A program made the translations under genes and the position numbers. Shown one piece after another: positions 41,017-49,874 of a DNA stretch of 64,000 bases. The stretch comes from Dysosmobacter acutus (lineage in GTDB: Bacteria; Bacillota; Clostridia; Oscillospirales; Oscillospiraceae): positions 1,426,001-1,490,000 of the forward strand of contig NZ_JAHLQN010000001.1 in the NCBI RefSeq assembly GCF_018919205.1, given 5' to 3'. Each line of letters starts with the position of its first letter. Position 1 is the stretch's first letter. A model generated the notes under the pieces. It was not told where the DNA came from and made no database searches. It saw only the letters and a list, made by a program, of their open reading frames with translations.

Positions 41017-42363
41017 TTACAGGATGGGAAGGTCGTCCAAAGGGAGACTGTCCTCCTCCCAGACGCCCTCCTCCCGGGCGGCGCGCTCCAGGTCCGGAGC
41101 GGTCAGCACCATGCGGATGGCCCAGGGGGGAACCGGCACGTCGATGGCCGACTCCTCCATCAAAATGAAGGCCGTGTCGTAGGGGGGCCGCTTTTTGGGA
41201 TAGATGCCCATGCCGTCGGTAAAATACAAAAGGCCCCGCAGGCGGCGCAGGACCCCCTGCTCCTGGAGGCTGGCCACATGGGCGAAGACGGGGCGGAAAT
41301 CCGTGGCGCTGCCGCCCGCCAGTTCAAAGTCCTCCATATACTCCCTCAGTTCCTCCAGGGTGTGGAGTGTTCGGTCGGAGCGGAGCTGGTCGTCGCACTG
41401 CAAAATCCGCAGGTTCATCTTCCGGGTGAAGGTCTCCGTGCTCTTCAGTATGGAGTAGGTGGTGGAGAGAAATTGGCGGACCAGGCCGCCGGAGGTGGAC
41501 ATGGACGTGTCGATGGCGATGACGAAGTCCTCGATACGCCTGTCCTCCCGAGTCTCCGGGGGCTCAATCAGGGGCATGTTGCCGTACAGGCGTAGGCCAT
41601 AGCTGTAAAACCCGTACTCAAAGGCGTCGCCGTCCACGGCGGCGATCTCCCGCACAGCGGCAAAGCGGCGGAGGAAGGAACGGTAGTCCGGGCTCTCCCG
41701 GTTGGCCACCTTCACCTGCTCGTAGACGGCTTCGCCGCCCTGAGCCGTCCCGGCCAGCACGGTCTCCAGCCCGGTCTGGGTCCGCTGGGAGATGTCCTCC
41801 CAGCGCTGGCGCTGCTTTTGGCTGTCCTCCCGGGGCGGATCCCAGAGGGAATGGTCATCGGCGAAAAATTCCCGGGCCAGGCGGCTCTGGTCGTACTCGC
41901 TGAGCGTCCGCCGGGAGAGGGAGCGGTAGATTCCCTCCGCGGTGAGGACCGCCATCTCGCGGCGCAGCTGGCCGTAGAGGCTTTGGCGCAGGGGGAGGGA
42001 GCCGGAAGCGCCCAGGCAGGGATAGTCCAGCGAGTCAAGGATGCTCTCCACCGCGATGTCGCAGCTTAAGTCCCAGAGAGCGCTGTCCCTGCCCTCACGG
42101 CGCCAGGGGTGGCGGAGCATGCAGTGCAGGATGACATGGAGGTACGTCCGGTTGACCAGCGTCCGGGACCGGAGGAAGCGGTCGCTGAGATAGGCGCCGC
42201 TGTAGACCAGCTTCTGCCCATCGGTGGCGACGAACTGGGTTTCGTTCCCGGGCGTAAAGGCCAGGGAGCAGAGGGCCGCGTCCAGATAGGGCAGGTTGAC
42301 ATAGAGCTCGTTGCGGGCGGTCTCCAGAATTTCCCGGCCGATCGCCGTCAGGTCCTTTTCCAA
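41017..42363 (-). CDS. VWA-like protein with putative metallopeptidase domain (DUF2201)
   Basis: The 448-residue protein starts at TTG 42363, 7 bases after AAAGGAGG. The N-terminal half has the DUF2201 putative metallopeptidase segment LHVILHCMLRHPWRR (His-rich). The C-terminal half has a VWA-like fold with the MIDAS-type FVIAIDTSMSTSGG and ELAGGSATDFRPVF, and YFTDGMG. It is the partner of the downstream MoxR ATPase. The frame is open far upstream but overlaps the LRR gene there, so the long version is not credible. Confidence 0.82.
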   Translation of the reverse strand: MEKDLTAIGREILETARNELYVNLPYLDAALCSLAFTPGNETQFVATDGQKLVYSGAYLSDRFLRSRTLVNRTYLHVILHCMLRHPWRREGRDSALWDLSCDIAVESILDSLDYPCLGASGSLPLRQSLYGQLRREMAVLTAEGIYRSLSRRTLSEYDQSRLAREFFADDHSLWDPPREDSQKQRQRWEDISQRTQTGLETVLAGTAQGGEAVYEQVKVANRESPDYRSFLRRFAAVREIAAVDGDAFEYGFYSYGLRLYGNMPLIEPPETREDRRIEDFVIAIDTSMSTSGGLVRQFLSTTYSILKSTETFTRKMNLRILQCDDQLRSDRTLHTLEELREYMEDFELAGGSATDFRPVFAHVASLQEQGVLRRLRGLLYFTDGMGIYPKKRPPYDTAFILMEESAIDVPVPPWAIRMVLTAPDLERAAREEGVWEEDSLPLDDLPIL

Positions 42364-42379
42364 GCGGGTCCCTCCTTTC

Positions 42380-43327
42380 CTACAGATCGAATGTGGCCTC
42401 GCTGCCCGCGTTGAAGCGGCGGTGATGCTCTTCAAGCAGCAGGGCAAGGGCTTCTGTGGCGCCTCTTTTTCGGGCCAGGGCGGAGGCTGACAAGAGGGCG
42501 TCCCGGTCCGGCTGGAGCAGCGGCAGCGCCCAGCAGAGGCCGTCCGTGTCCCGCTGATCGATGAGCCACCGTATGGCCTCGCCGCTGTGGGCGCGGAGAT
42601 AGCGCAGGTACTCCGCTCCCGCCTCCTCCGACAGCTCCTTTGGGTGGCGCAGCCGGCAGCAGGCCAGCCGCAGCGCGCAGTCCGGCTCGTGATCCATCTG
42701 GAGAAAGGGCTGCCAGAGGCTGTCAAAGCGGAAGAAGGAGAAGTGCTTGTCCTCGAAGCAGTGGTGGTAGGGGTAGCCGGCTCCGTGGATGAAGTAGTCG
42801 AAGTGATGGGCCGGGGAGTTCTCCTCATAGGACTCCCGGTAGCCAGGAAAGATCAGCCGGGCCGTCTGGCCGTCGGGGTAGGAGAGGGTCATATCCAGCT
42901 CCCAGGGCAGTTCGTCGGCAAAATAGGCCATGGCGGAGGAGGACTCCCCGTATAGATGGATGTGGAGGGAGCGCAGCTCCGTGCAGTTCATCAGGGCGCA
43001 TCCTCCCCAGCGCTCCGTGTTCCCGGAGAGGGTGAGGGAGCGGAGGGCGGTGCAGTTATAAAAGGCGTAGTCCCCCACGGAGCGGACGCTCCGGGGCAGC
43101 GTGACGCTAATGATGCGCCGGTTGTCCGTCTCTGCCGGGGGGCCGAATACCACCAGCTCGCCATCCCCCGTATCGCAGCCGGGGGCAAAGGCGTGTCCTG
43201 CAATGGACGTCACCGGCAGGCCCCAGAGCTCCTCCGGCAGCACCACCGAGGAGGCGGAGGAGAGAAGCCGCAGTATGGTGACGCCGCGTTCCTCTCTGCG
43301 GCAGCGCAGCAGCATGGTGCCGCTCAT
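42380..43327 (-). CDS. leucine-rich-repeat (BspA-like) protein, first gene of the VWA/MoxR triad
   Basis: The 315-residue protein has no signal peptide. Residues about 20-120 hold BspA-type repeats (VVLPEELWGLPVTSIAGHAF, SVTLPRSVRSVGDYAFYNC, LRSLTLSGN, LRSLHIHLYG). The rest is helical with an ankyrin-like C-terminus (DALLSASALARKRGATEAL). It is cytoplasmic by sequence and probably serves as a binding or recognition partner of the VWA/MoxR pair, 16 bp downstream. AGGAGG lies 7 bases before ATG. Confidence 0.72.
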   Translation of the reverse strand: MSGTMLLRCRREERGVTILRLLSSASSVVLPEELWGLPVTSIAGHAFAPGCDTGDGELVVFGPPAETDNRRIISVTLPRSVRSVGDYAFYNCTALRSLTLSGNTERWGGCALMNCTELRSLHIHLYGESSSAMAYFADELPWELDMTLSYPDGQTARLIFPGYRESYEENSPAHHFDYFIHGAGYPYHHCFEDKHFSFFRFDSLWQPFLQMDHEPDCALRLACCRLRHPKELSEEAGAEYLRYLRAHSGEAIRWLIDQRDTDGLCWALPLLQPDRDALLSASALARKRGATEALALLLEEHHRRFNAGSEATFDL

Positions 43328-43537
43328 AAAAGAGCCTCCTCTCTACAGGCGCGGACAAGTTGCCGCGCGATGAAAAAATGGTCATTTCCGGCTGTGATGG
43401 ATAGACGCGCGGTGCGGCTGCAGCATCTTGATGAAATCAAATAAAACAGCCGTTCCCGGCTATTTTACCACGTCGGGAGCCGTTTGTGCACTGTTTCTTC
43501 ACGCGGGAACAAAAAAGTGGTACACTGAAAAAAAGAC

Positions 43538-43568
43538 TTGACTCTGACGCCGCGTCAGGGCGTAAGCT
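43538..43568 (+). promoter_or_regulatory. MerR-type promoter/operator with 19-bp spacer
   Basis: TTGACT (43538-43543), a 19-bp spacer, TAAGCT (43563-43568). The spacer holds the palindrome CTGACGC-C-GCGTCAG (43544-43558). A long spacer with a central dyad is the hallmark of promoters that MerR proteins activate by twisting DNA. Confidence 0.75.
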
Positions 43569-43587
43569 GAGTATGAGGTGAGGAAAG

Positions 43588-44316
43588 ATGCGCTATTCCA
43601 TCGGACAGGCCGCGGAGCGGTGCGGCGTGAGCGTACGCACGCTGCGCTATTATGACCAGATCGGACTGCTGAAACCGGCGGACACCGGAGCGTCCGGCTA
43701 CCGCTGCTACGACGAGTCCAGCCTCCTTCGCCTGCGGGAGATTTTATTTTACCGGGAGCTGGATTTTTCGCTGGAGGAGATCCGGCGCATGCTGGATACA
43801 CCGGCTTACGACCGCGCCCGGGCCATGGAGCGGCAGCGCCGGCTTCTCACACTCAAGTGTGAGCGGCTGATGGGGCTGATCGCCCTGCTGGAGCGGAATT
43901 TGAAAGGAGAGGATACCATGAATTTGAGCGCCTTTGATGACAGCGCTTATCAGGCGGAAAAAGAGCGTTACGCCGCCGAGGCAAAAGAACGCTGGGGCCA
44001 GACGGAGGCCTATGCCCAGAGTGAAGAAAAACGACGCACCCATGTTCAGGAGCAGGGGCTCCAGCGCCGGATGGAGGAGCTGTTTGCCCGCTTTGCCGCC
44101 CTGAGGGAACCGGAGTCCCGTGAGGGACGGGAACTGGTGGAGCAGTGGAGGCGGTTCATCAGCGAAAACTACTACGAGTGCACGCCGGAGATTCTTTCGG
44201 ACCTGGGGCGGATGTATGCGGAGGACAGACGGTTTCAGGAAAACATAGACCGCTTTGGACCGGGCACGGCCCGGCGGATGAGCCAGGCCATCGAGGCCTA
44301 CTGCAATAAAGCGTGA
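43588..44316 (+). CDS. MerR family regulator with TipAS-type ligand domain
   Basis: The 242-residue protein has a MerR winged helix (YSIGQAAERCGVSVRTLRYYD, residues 3-23), the linking coiled coil (about 75-110) and a C-terminal TipAS-like helical domain (about 115-240; RWGQTEAYAQSEEK, FISENYYECTPEIL). TipAS domains bind drugs such as thiopeptides. The palindrome-bearing promoter in front implies self-activation. No obvious resistance gene adjoins it, so its targets lie elsewhere or it acts mainly on itself. Confidence 0.88.
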   Translation: MRYSIGQAAERCGVSVRTLRYYDQIGLLKPADTGASGYRCYDESSLLRLREILFYRELDFSLEEIRRMLDTPAYDRARAMERQRRLLTLKCERLMGLIALLERNLKGEDTMNLSAFDDSAYQAEKERYAAEAKERWGQTEAYAQSEEKRRTHVQEQGLQRRMEELFARFAALREPESREGRELVEQWRRFISENYYECTPEILSDLGRMYAEDRRFQENIDRFGPGTARRMSQAIEAYCNKA

Positions 44317-44319
44317 GAG

Positions 44320-44346
44320 AGCGGCCGGGGAAACCCGGCCGCTTTT
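44320..44346 (+). terminator. terminator after the MerR gene
   Basis: AGCGGCCGGG (44320-44329), loop GAAA, CCCGGCCGCT (44334-44343), TTTT. Confidence 0.88.
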
Positions 44347-44379
44347 CGACGCCAACTGGCAAAGTTTATGGAATGTTCA

Positions 44380-44408
44380 TTGTATTTCAGAGGGGGCCGG
44401 GGTATAAT
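44380..44408 (+). promoter_or_regulatory. sigma-A promoter upstream of the PAP2 gene
   Basis: TTGTAT (44380-44385), 17-bp spacer, TATAAT (44403-44408). Confidence 0.7.
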
Positions 44409-44414
44409 ACCCGC

Positions 44415-44590
44415 AGAGCGGCTGTGCTGTCCGACCGCTGCCATTGGGCCGGAATTTGATGCGGACCCTGCGTATCGGGACAGCTGATATATGCCTGCGG
44501 CACACAATTCTGATGACTGCTTGCATCAAAACGGCCGCGCGGCGCCCCCCGGCTTCCGCTGTGAGCGGACGCAAATCGCCTGAGAGTTGG
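44415..44590 (+). other. long, possibly structured 5' leader of the PAP2 gene
   Basis: About 180 bases separate the promoter from the start codon. Complementary segments include CTGTCC (44427-44432) with GGACAG (44478-44483), TGTGC (44423-44427, partly exclusive) with GCACA (44500-44504), TGATG with CATCA (about 44511-44527) and TCCGCT/AGCGGA near 44555-44569. No known riboswitch class is recognised. Confidence 0.35.
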
Positions 44591-44594
44591 GATC

Positions 44595-45137
44595 ATGTAC
44601 ATGACTGCCATTGAACTTTCCATATTGGACTGGATTCAGACCGCCCGCTGCGGCTTTTTGGACGCGGTGATGCCAGTCGTCACGGCCCTGGGAGACTCCG
44701 GGATAATCTGGATTCTTCTGACCCTTGTCCTCCTCTGCATTCCCAGGTATCGCCGCACCGGCATGTGTCTTGCCTGCGCCCTGGTGCTGGACGTGGTGTG
44801 CTGTAATCTGATGCTCAAGCCCCTGGTGGCCCGGGTCAGGCCCTTTGACGCAAACCCGGTTGTGGAGCTGATTGTGGGCCGTCCCACGGACTGGTCCTTT
44901 CCCTCCGGCCATACGGCGGCTTCCTTTGCCTCCACGGCGGCGCTGTATGCCAGCGGGGAGAGGCTGTGGATTCCGGCGGCGGTGCTGTCGGTGCTGATTG
45001 CCTTCTCCCGGCTGTACCTCTATGTCCATTACCCCACCGATGTGATAGCGGGGCTGATCCTGGGGACCGTTCTGGGCGTGTTGGGCAGAAAACTGTTCCT
45101 CTTTCTGGAGCGTAAGGCGGGGAGGAGGGCGTCGTGA
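44595..45137 (+). CDS. PAP2 family membrane phosphatase
   Basis: The 180-residue membrane protein has the three PAP2 motifs: K-x6-RP (KPLVARVRPF), PSGH (WSFPSGHTAAS) and SR-x5-H-x3-D (SRLYLYVHYPTD). Such enzymes dephosphorylate lipid phosphates such as undecaprenyl pyrophosphate or phosphatidate at the outer membrane face. Its stop overlaps the GTG of the next membrane protein gene. Confidence 0.9.
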   Translation: MYMTAIELSILDWIQTARCGFLDAVMPVVTALGDSGIIWILLTLVLLCIPRYRRTGMCLACALVLDVVCCNLMLKPLVARVRPFDANPVVELIVGRPTDWSFPSGHTAASFASTAALYASGERLWIPAAVLSVLIAFSRLYLYVHYPTDVIAGLILGTVLGVLGRKLFLFLERKAGRRAS

Positions 45138-45610
45138 CGGAGTTTTTGGGAACCCATCTTGGAAAGCTGCTCTCCACCGCGTTCATCTCCCTTGTCCCTG
45201 TGATCGAGCTGCGGGGCGGCATCCCCTATGGAATTGCCTGCGGACTGGGCGCGGGAGAGGCCTTTTGGGCGGCGGTGATCGGCAATATGCTGCCGGTGCC
45301 CTTCATCATCTTGCTGGTGCGGCGGGTGTTTGACTGGCTGCGCTCAGGCAGGTACTGGGGGCCGAAGATCGGGTGGCTGGAGCGCAAGGCCCACATCAAG
45401 GGGCGGATGGTGCGTAAATACCGGGTGATTGGACTGTGCATCCTGGTGGCCATTCCACTGCCGGGCACAGGGGCCTGGACCGGGGCGCTGGTGGCCGGAG
45501 TGCTGGGAATCCGGCTCCGTTCATCTCTGCCGGCCATCTTCCTTGGCGTGCTCATCGCCGGAGCGATTGTCACCGCCATCACCTGCGGCGCGCTCAGCGC
45601 GTTTCAATAG
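45134..45610 (+). CDS. small multidrug export family membrane protein (COG2426)
   Basis: The 158-residue protein has four to five membrane helices and the family motif VIELRGGIPYGIA near the N-terminus and PLPGTGAWTGALVA in the middle. The family is called small multi-drug export, but its substrates are not established. A GTG start overlaps the PAP2 stop by four bases, so the two are translationally coupled. Confidence 0.85.
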   Translation: MTEFLGTHLGKLLSTAFISLVPVIELRGGIPYGIACGLGAGEAFWAAVIGNMLPVPFIILLVRRVFDWLRSGRYWGPKIGWLERKAHIKGRMVRKYRVIGLCILVAIPLPGTGAWTGALVAGVLGIRLRSSLPAIFLGVLIAGAIVTAITCGALSAFQ

Positions 45611-46019
45611 GCGCCAGGAGCGGCCTTTGGGTTCTCCGATGTTCAGCGTGGCTGGGATGGGAAAATAGGGCGAAAAATCACCGCTCTATAACTTTCAGTG
45701 CAGTCGATTTTTAGAAGTCAAGGATACAGCCCTGATGGGCTGTCATCAAATAAGAAACGGGATAACGAAAGAAGGACTATCAGCTTGCCGCCGATAGTCC
45801 TTCTTTTGCGTTGAGTGAGAACAGGCGAAATCGTGACGCCCCCAACAGGGTCTCCAAAGGAGTTTGCGCCAGGCCTTGCCCACCACTGCCCATCTTCGCG
45901 GCCTCCCCAATAAATGGAAATGTTTGCAAAGACGCATTATACCAATAAGGCGCAGTTCAATCAGCCCGACAAATCGCAGATTTTGAGGTTTGAACTGTAC
46001 CCCAAAAGGCAGGGCAGTT
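45611..46019. other. gene-free stretch with a terminator
   Basis: No supported gene. It holds the hairpin at 45768-45806 and low-GC sequence towards the XRE gene. Its look differs from the GC-rich neighbours, which suggests the remains of an insertion, but no ends can be identified. Confidence 0.5.
45768..45806. terminator. bidirectional hairpin terminator
   Basis: GAAGGACTATC (45771-45781) pairs with GATAGTCCTTC (45793-45803), flanked by A and T runs. Confidence 0.75.
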
Positions 46020-46529
46020 TTATACTTTCTTCCGTGTCAAGGAAAATCCAACGATTGCCCCAATAAGGATAATCGGCGCTAACCTGACAAACAGCCATTC
46101 AAATGCGTGAAAAGCTGCTCCGAAAACAGTAGTTTCAGGTTCACTATAATCCCAACCTAAGTAAGGACTATTTAATACTATTAAGACAGCAAAAATTGTT
46201 ACCATTACCACACTCACTGAGATGAACAGCCAATGAAGCATATTCCTTCTCGCGGTTTTCCTTTGTGCAAGCTGCAAGTTTATAACCTCCAGTTTTTCGG
46301 AAATCGCTTTTAGATCATCAACTTTCGACTCAACAACAGTTTCTCCAAGCAAAGTGTTTACTGGTGTTTCAAGCACTTCCGATATGGAGAGCAGTATATC
46401 AGAATCAGGAACTGACAATCCTTGCTCCCATTTTGAGATTGTTTGTCGTACAACATTCAGCTTGATAGCAAGCTCTTCTTGCGAAAGCCCTTTTGATTTC
46501 CTAATTGCTTTAATGTTTTCGTTTAACAT
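46020..46529 (-). CDS. XRE family regulator with membrane helices
   Basis: The 169-residue protein has a Cro/CI-type helix-turn-helix (IRKSKGLSQEELAIKLNVVRQTISKWEQG, residues about 9-37), a short linker helix, and two membrane helices (about 98-122, 148-166). Such membrane-bound XRE proteins may sense envelope or small-molecule signals. Its codon use is much more AT-rich than its neighbours, so it was probably acquired by transfer. Confidence 0.82.
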   Translation of the reverse strand: MLNENIKAIRKSKGLSQEELAIKLNVVRQTISKWEQGLSVPDSDILLSISEVLETPVNTLLGETVVESKVDDLKAISEKLEVINLQLAQRKTARRNMLHWLFISVSVVMVTIFAVLIVLNSPYLGWDYSEPETTVFGAAFHAFEWLFVRLAPIILIGAIVGFSLTRKKV

Positions 46530-46709
46530 CGGGGATGACCTCCTTTCTTTCAGTCATTGACACTATTGTATGGGAAACTGCCCATTGCTACAAGCAACGC
46601 ATATTAACATTCAAGTTTTATGTCGCAGAACCGGCCTTTGGCCGCTCTTGCTTTTTTACCTGATTTTAGGGTATACTATTTTATTATTGTGCAGTCGGGA
46701 GGCAATCCC

Positions 46710-49367
46710 ATGAAACTCATGGTTTTAGACGGAAACAGCATCATCAACCGGGCCTATTACGGCATCCGGCCCCTATCCACCAGGGACGGGCTCTACACCC
46801 ACGCGGTGTACGGCTTTCTGACCACGCTCCAGCGCCTGACGGAGGAGGAGCGCCCCGACGCGCTGTGCGTCACCTTTGACATGCATGCGCCCACCTTCCG
46901 CCACAAGGCGGCGGAGAGCTACAAGGCCACCCGCAAGGGGATGCCGGAGGAGCTGGCCATGCAGATGCCGGTGCTCAAAGAGGTGCTGGATGACATGAAC
47001 GTCCCCCGATATGAGATGGAGGGATATGAGGCCGACGATCTTTTGGGCACCATCTCCCGCAGGTGCGAACGCCAGGGCTGGGACTGCGTGGTGGTCACCG
47101 GGGACAAGGACTCGCTCCAGCTGATTACGGAGCACACCAAGGTGAAGCTGGTCTCCACCCGGATGGGCCAGACCACCACAAAGGATATGACTCCGGAGTC
47201 GTTTCGGGAGCAGTATGGATTCGAGCCTGTCCACATGATCGATCTGAAGGCGCTGATGGGCGACACGTCCGACAACATCCCCGGCGTCCGGGGCATCGGT
47301 GAGAAGACCGCCATGGGCCTTGTGCAGGTGTATGGCTCCATCGACGAGCTCTACGCTCACCTGCCGGAGATCTTCACGGCTCCGGAGACGCCGGCCAAGC
47401 CGGGCGTGGTGAAAAAGCTGACCGAGGGGAAAGCGGACGCGGAGCAGTCCCGGTTTTTAGCCACCATTGTAACCGACGCGCCGCTGGAGTTTGCCCCGGA
47501 GGAGAATCTCTGCCGCCCGCCCAAGCCCAAGCTGTACGACCTTTTTCTGCGCCTGGAGTTTTCCAAGCTGATCGAGAAGTGGGGTCTGCGGCCGGAAGAG
47601 ACCGGCGCCGGGGAGAAGCGGCAGGGCGACGTGGCCTTTGAGACCGTCACAGACTTCTCCAAAGCCGATGAGCTGTTGGAGCTGTGGCGCCGGGAGGAGT
47701 ACGTGGCGGTGCTGACGCTGCCGGACCTCTCCGCCGTGGCGGTGTGCCGCGGAGAAGGAGAGCCGGTCAGTGAATTCTTTTTCAGCAGCTTTGAAGGTGA
47801 TTGGAACGCCTTTCTCCGGGGGCTCTTCTCCGCAGAGGTGAAGAAGGTCTCCCACAACGTGAAGGATCTGATGCGCCTTCTGCTTGAAAACGGATTGGGC
47901 ACGGAGGGCTTCCTCTTTGACACGGCGCTGGCCGCCTATCTTCTGGACGCCACCGCCGGCAGCTATGACCTGGGCCGGCTCTGCATGACCTATTATAATG
48001 AGGAGCTCCCCAAGGCGCTGCATCTGGAGCCGGACGCATTCTCCCTCCTTGGAGACACGCAGCAGGCAAAGGCCTCCTTTTCCCGGTATGCCGCCGCCGT
48101 CGCCGCGCTGTACGGCACGCTGCGGCCCCAGCTGGAGAAGGAGGGGCTTTGGGAGCTCTTTGAGACGGCGGAACTGCCCCTTTGTCCGGTGCTGGCGGAG
48201 ATGGAGCAAACCGGCTTCCGGGTGGACGGCGGCGAGCTCAAGCGCTTTGGCCAGACCATGGACCAGCGGATCCGGGAGCTGGAGGCGGCCATCTATCAGA
48301 TGGCGGGCATGGAGTTCAACATCAATTCCCCCAAGCAGTTGGGGGAGGTGCTTTTTGAGCGGCTGGGGCTTCCTCCGGCGAAAAAGACCAAGACCGGCTA
48401 CTCCACCAACGCGGACGTACTGGAGAAGCTGCGTTTCCAGCACCCCATTGTGGAGGCGGTGCTGGACTACCGCCAGTACGCCAAGCTGAAGTCCACCTAT
48501 GCCGACGGCCTCTTGAAGGTCATCGGGCCGGACGGCAGGATCCACACCAATTTCCAGATGACCGTCACCGCCACCGGACGGCTCTCCTCCACGGAGCCGA
48601 ATCTTCAGAATATCCCGACCCGCACGGATTTGGGCAGCGAAATCCGTCGGATGTTCATTCCCGGCGAAGGGAATGTCCTGGTGGACGCGGACTACTCCCA
48701 GATCGAGCTGCGGCTGCTGGCCCACATTGCCGGCGACAAGGCCATGCAGGACGCCTTCCTCCACCATGCCGACATCCACACCGCCACGGCGGCCCAGGTG
48801 TTTGGGGTGGCGCCGGAGGAGGTGAGCCATGAGATGCGCCGCCGGGCAAAAGCGGTAAACTTCGGCATCGTCTATGGCATCTCGCCCTTTTCCCTGGCTC
48901 AGGACATCGGCGTGGCCCAGTGGGAGGCGAAGGAGTATATGGAACAGTACTTTGCCACCTACTCCGGAGTGAAGCGGTATATGGAGGAGATTGTGGAGAG
49001 GGCCCGGGAAAAAGGGGTGGTGGAGACGCTCTACCACCGCCGGCGCGCTCTGCCGGAGCTCAAGTCCTCCAATTACAACATGCGCTCTTTTGGAGAGCGT
49101 GTGGCGCTGAATATGCCCATCCAGGGAACTGCAGCGGATATCATGAAGCTGGCCATGGTGGCCGTCTGGCGCCGCCTGAAGCGGGAGAAACTCCGCTCCA
49201 GACTGGTGCTCCAGGTACACGACGAGCTGATTGTGGAGTGTCCTGTCCAGGAATCGGAGACGGTGGAGCGGCTGGTGAAAGAGGAGATGGAGGCGGTTGC
49301 CCACCTGGCCGTGCCGCTGACCGCCGAGGCCCACACGGGGAAGAACTGGCTGGATGCAAAAGAGTAA
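46710..49367 (+). CDS. polA: DNA polymerase I
   Basis: 885 residues. The 5'-3' exonuclease domain (1-290; VLDGNSIINRAYYG, YEADDLLGT, ALMGDTSDNIPGVRGIGEKT) is followed by an exonuclease-like domain (about 310-480) lacking the first D-x-E, so proofreading is probably absent as in Bacillus enzymes. The polymerase has motif A DYSQIELRLLAHI, motif B RRRAKAVNFGIVYGIS and motif C LQVHDELIVE. It processes Okazaki fragments and fills repair gaps. The ATG at 46710 follows GGGAGG; the frame is open from 46620 without homology. Confidence 0.96.
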   Translation: MKLMVLDGNSIINRAYYGIRPLSTRDGLYTHAVYGFLTTLQRLTEEERPDALCVTFDMHAPTFRHKAAESYKATRKGMPEELAMQMPVLKEVLDDMNVPRYEMEGYEADDLLGTISRRCERQGWDCVVVTGDKDSLQLITEHTKVKLVSTRMGQTTTKDMTPESFREQYGFEPVHMIDLKALMGDTSDNIPGVRGIGEKTAMGLVQVYGSIDELYAHLPEIFTAPETPAKPGVVKKLTEGKADAEQSRFLATIVTDAPLEFAPEENLCRPPKPKLYDLFLRLEFSKLIEKWGLRPEETGAGEKRQGDVAFETVTDFSKADELLELWRREEYVAVLTLPDLSAVAVCRGEGEPVSEFFFSSFEGDWNAFLRGLFSAEVKKVSHNVKDLMRLLLENGLGTEGFLFDTALAAYLLDATAGSYDLGRLCMTYYNEELPKALHLEPDAFSLLGDTQQAKASFSRYAAAVAALYGTLRPQLEKEGLWELFETAELPLCPVLAEMEQTGFRVDGGELKRFGQTMDQRIRELEAAIYQMAGMEFNINSPKQLGEVLFERLGLPPAKKTKTGYSTNADVLEKLRFQHPIVEAVLDYRQYAKLKSTYADGLLKVIGPDGRIHTNFQMTVTATGRLSSTEPNLQNIPTRTDLGSEIRRMFIPGEGNVLVDADYSQIELRLLAHIAGDKAMQDAFLHHADIHTATAAQVFGVAPEEVSHEMRRRAKAVNFGIVYGISPFSLAQDIGVAQWEAKEYMEQYFATYSGVKRYMEEIVERAREKGVVETLYHRRRALPELKSSNYNMRSFGERVALNMPIQGTAADIMKLAMVAVWRRLKREKLRSRLVLQVHDELIVECPVQESETVERLVKEEMEAVAHLAVPLTAEAHTGKNWLDAKE

Positions 49368-49379
49368 GGAGCGGAGCAA

Positions 49380-49874
49380 ATGAAGATTGTACCCATGACG
49401 GCAGACCATCTGGACGCGGTGGCGGATTTAGAGCGCATCTGCTTCTCCACTCCCTGGTCCCGGAACATGCTGGCGGAGGAGCTTGAAAACGCATGCGCCG
49501 CCTTTCTGGTGGCGTTGGACGGCGATGAGAACGTCATCGGCTATGCCGGGCTTCAGGTGGTGGTGGACGAGGGCTATATCACCAACGTCGCCGTACATCC
49601 CGATCACCGCCAGCAGGGGGTTGCCTCCCGGCTGGTCCAGGTGTTTGTGGACTTTGCCCAGGCCAATGGGCTTGCCTTTTTGACGCTGGAGGTGCGACCG
49701 TCCAACACGGCGGCCATTGTCCTCTACGGGCACCATGGCTTTCGGAGCGCCGGAAGGCGGAAAAATTACTATGAGCATCCAAGAGAGGATGCGCTCATTA
49801 TGACACGGGAGTTTCATCATGAATCTGAGAATCTTGACAAGCAGGGAAGAACTGCGGGAACTATACGAAGCTGA
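49380..49874 (+). CDS. rimI: ribosomal protein S18-alanine N-acetyltransferase
   Basis: The 164-residue GNAT protein has YITNVAVHPDHRQQGVASRLV (acetyl-CoA loop) and the RimI C-terminal pattern VRPSNTAAIVLYGHHGF...RRKNYYEHPREDALIM. It lies 12 bp after polA and in the same run as tsaD, a common rimI context. The last 18 residues overlap the next gene. Confidence 0.88.
   Translation: MKIVPMTADHLDAVADLERICFSTPWSRNMLAEELENACAAFLVALDGDENVIGYAGLQVVVDEGYITNVAVHPDHRQQGVASRLVQVFVDFAQANGLAFLTLEVRPSNTAAIVLYGHHGFRSAGRRKNYYEHPREDALIMTREFHHESENLDKQGRTAGTIRS

Noticed and set aside
44409-44594. 6S RNA or a known riboswitch in the PAP2 leader
   Set aside because: No conserved 6S bubble or riboswitch core could be recognised, and no terminator ends the segment.
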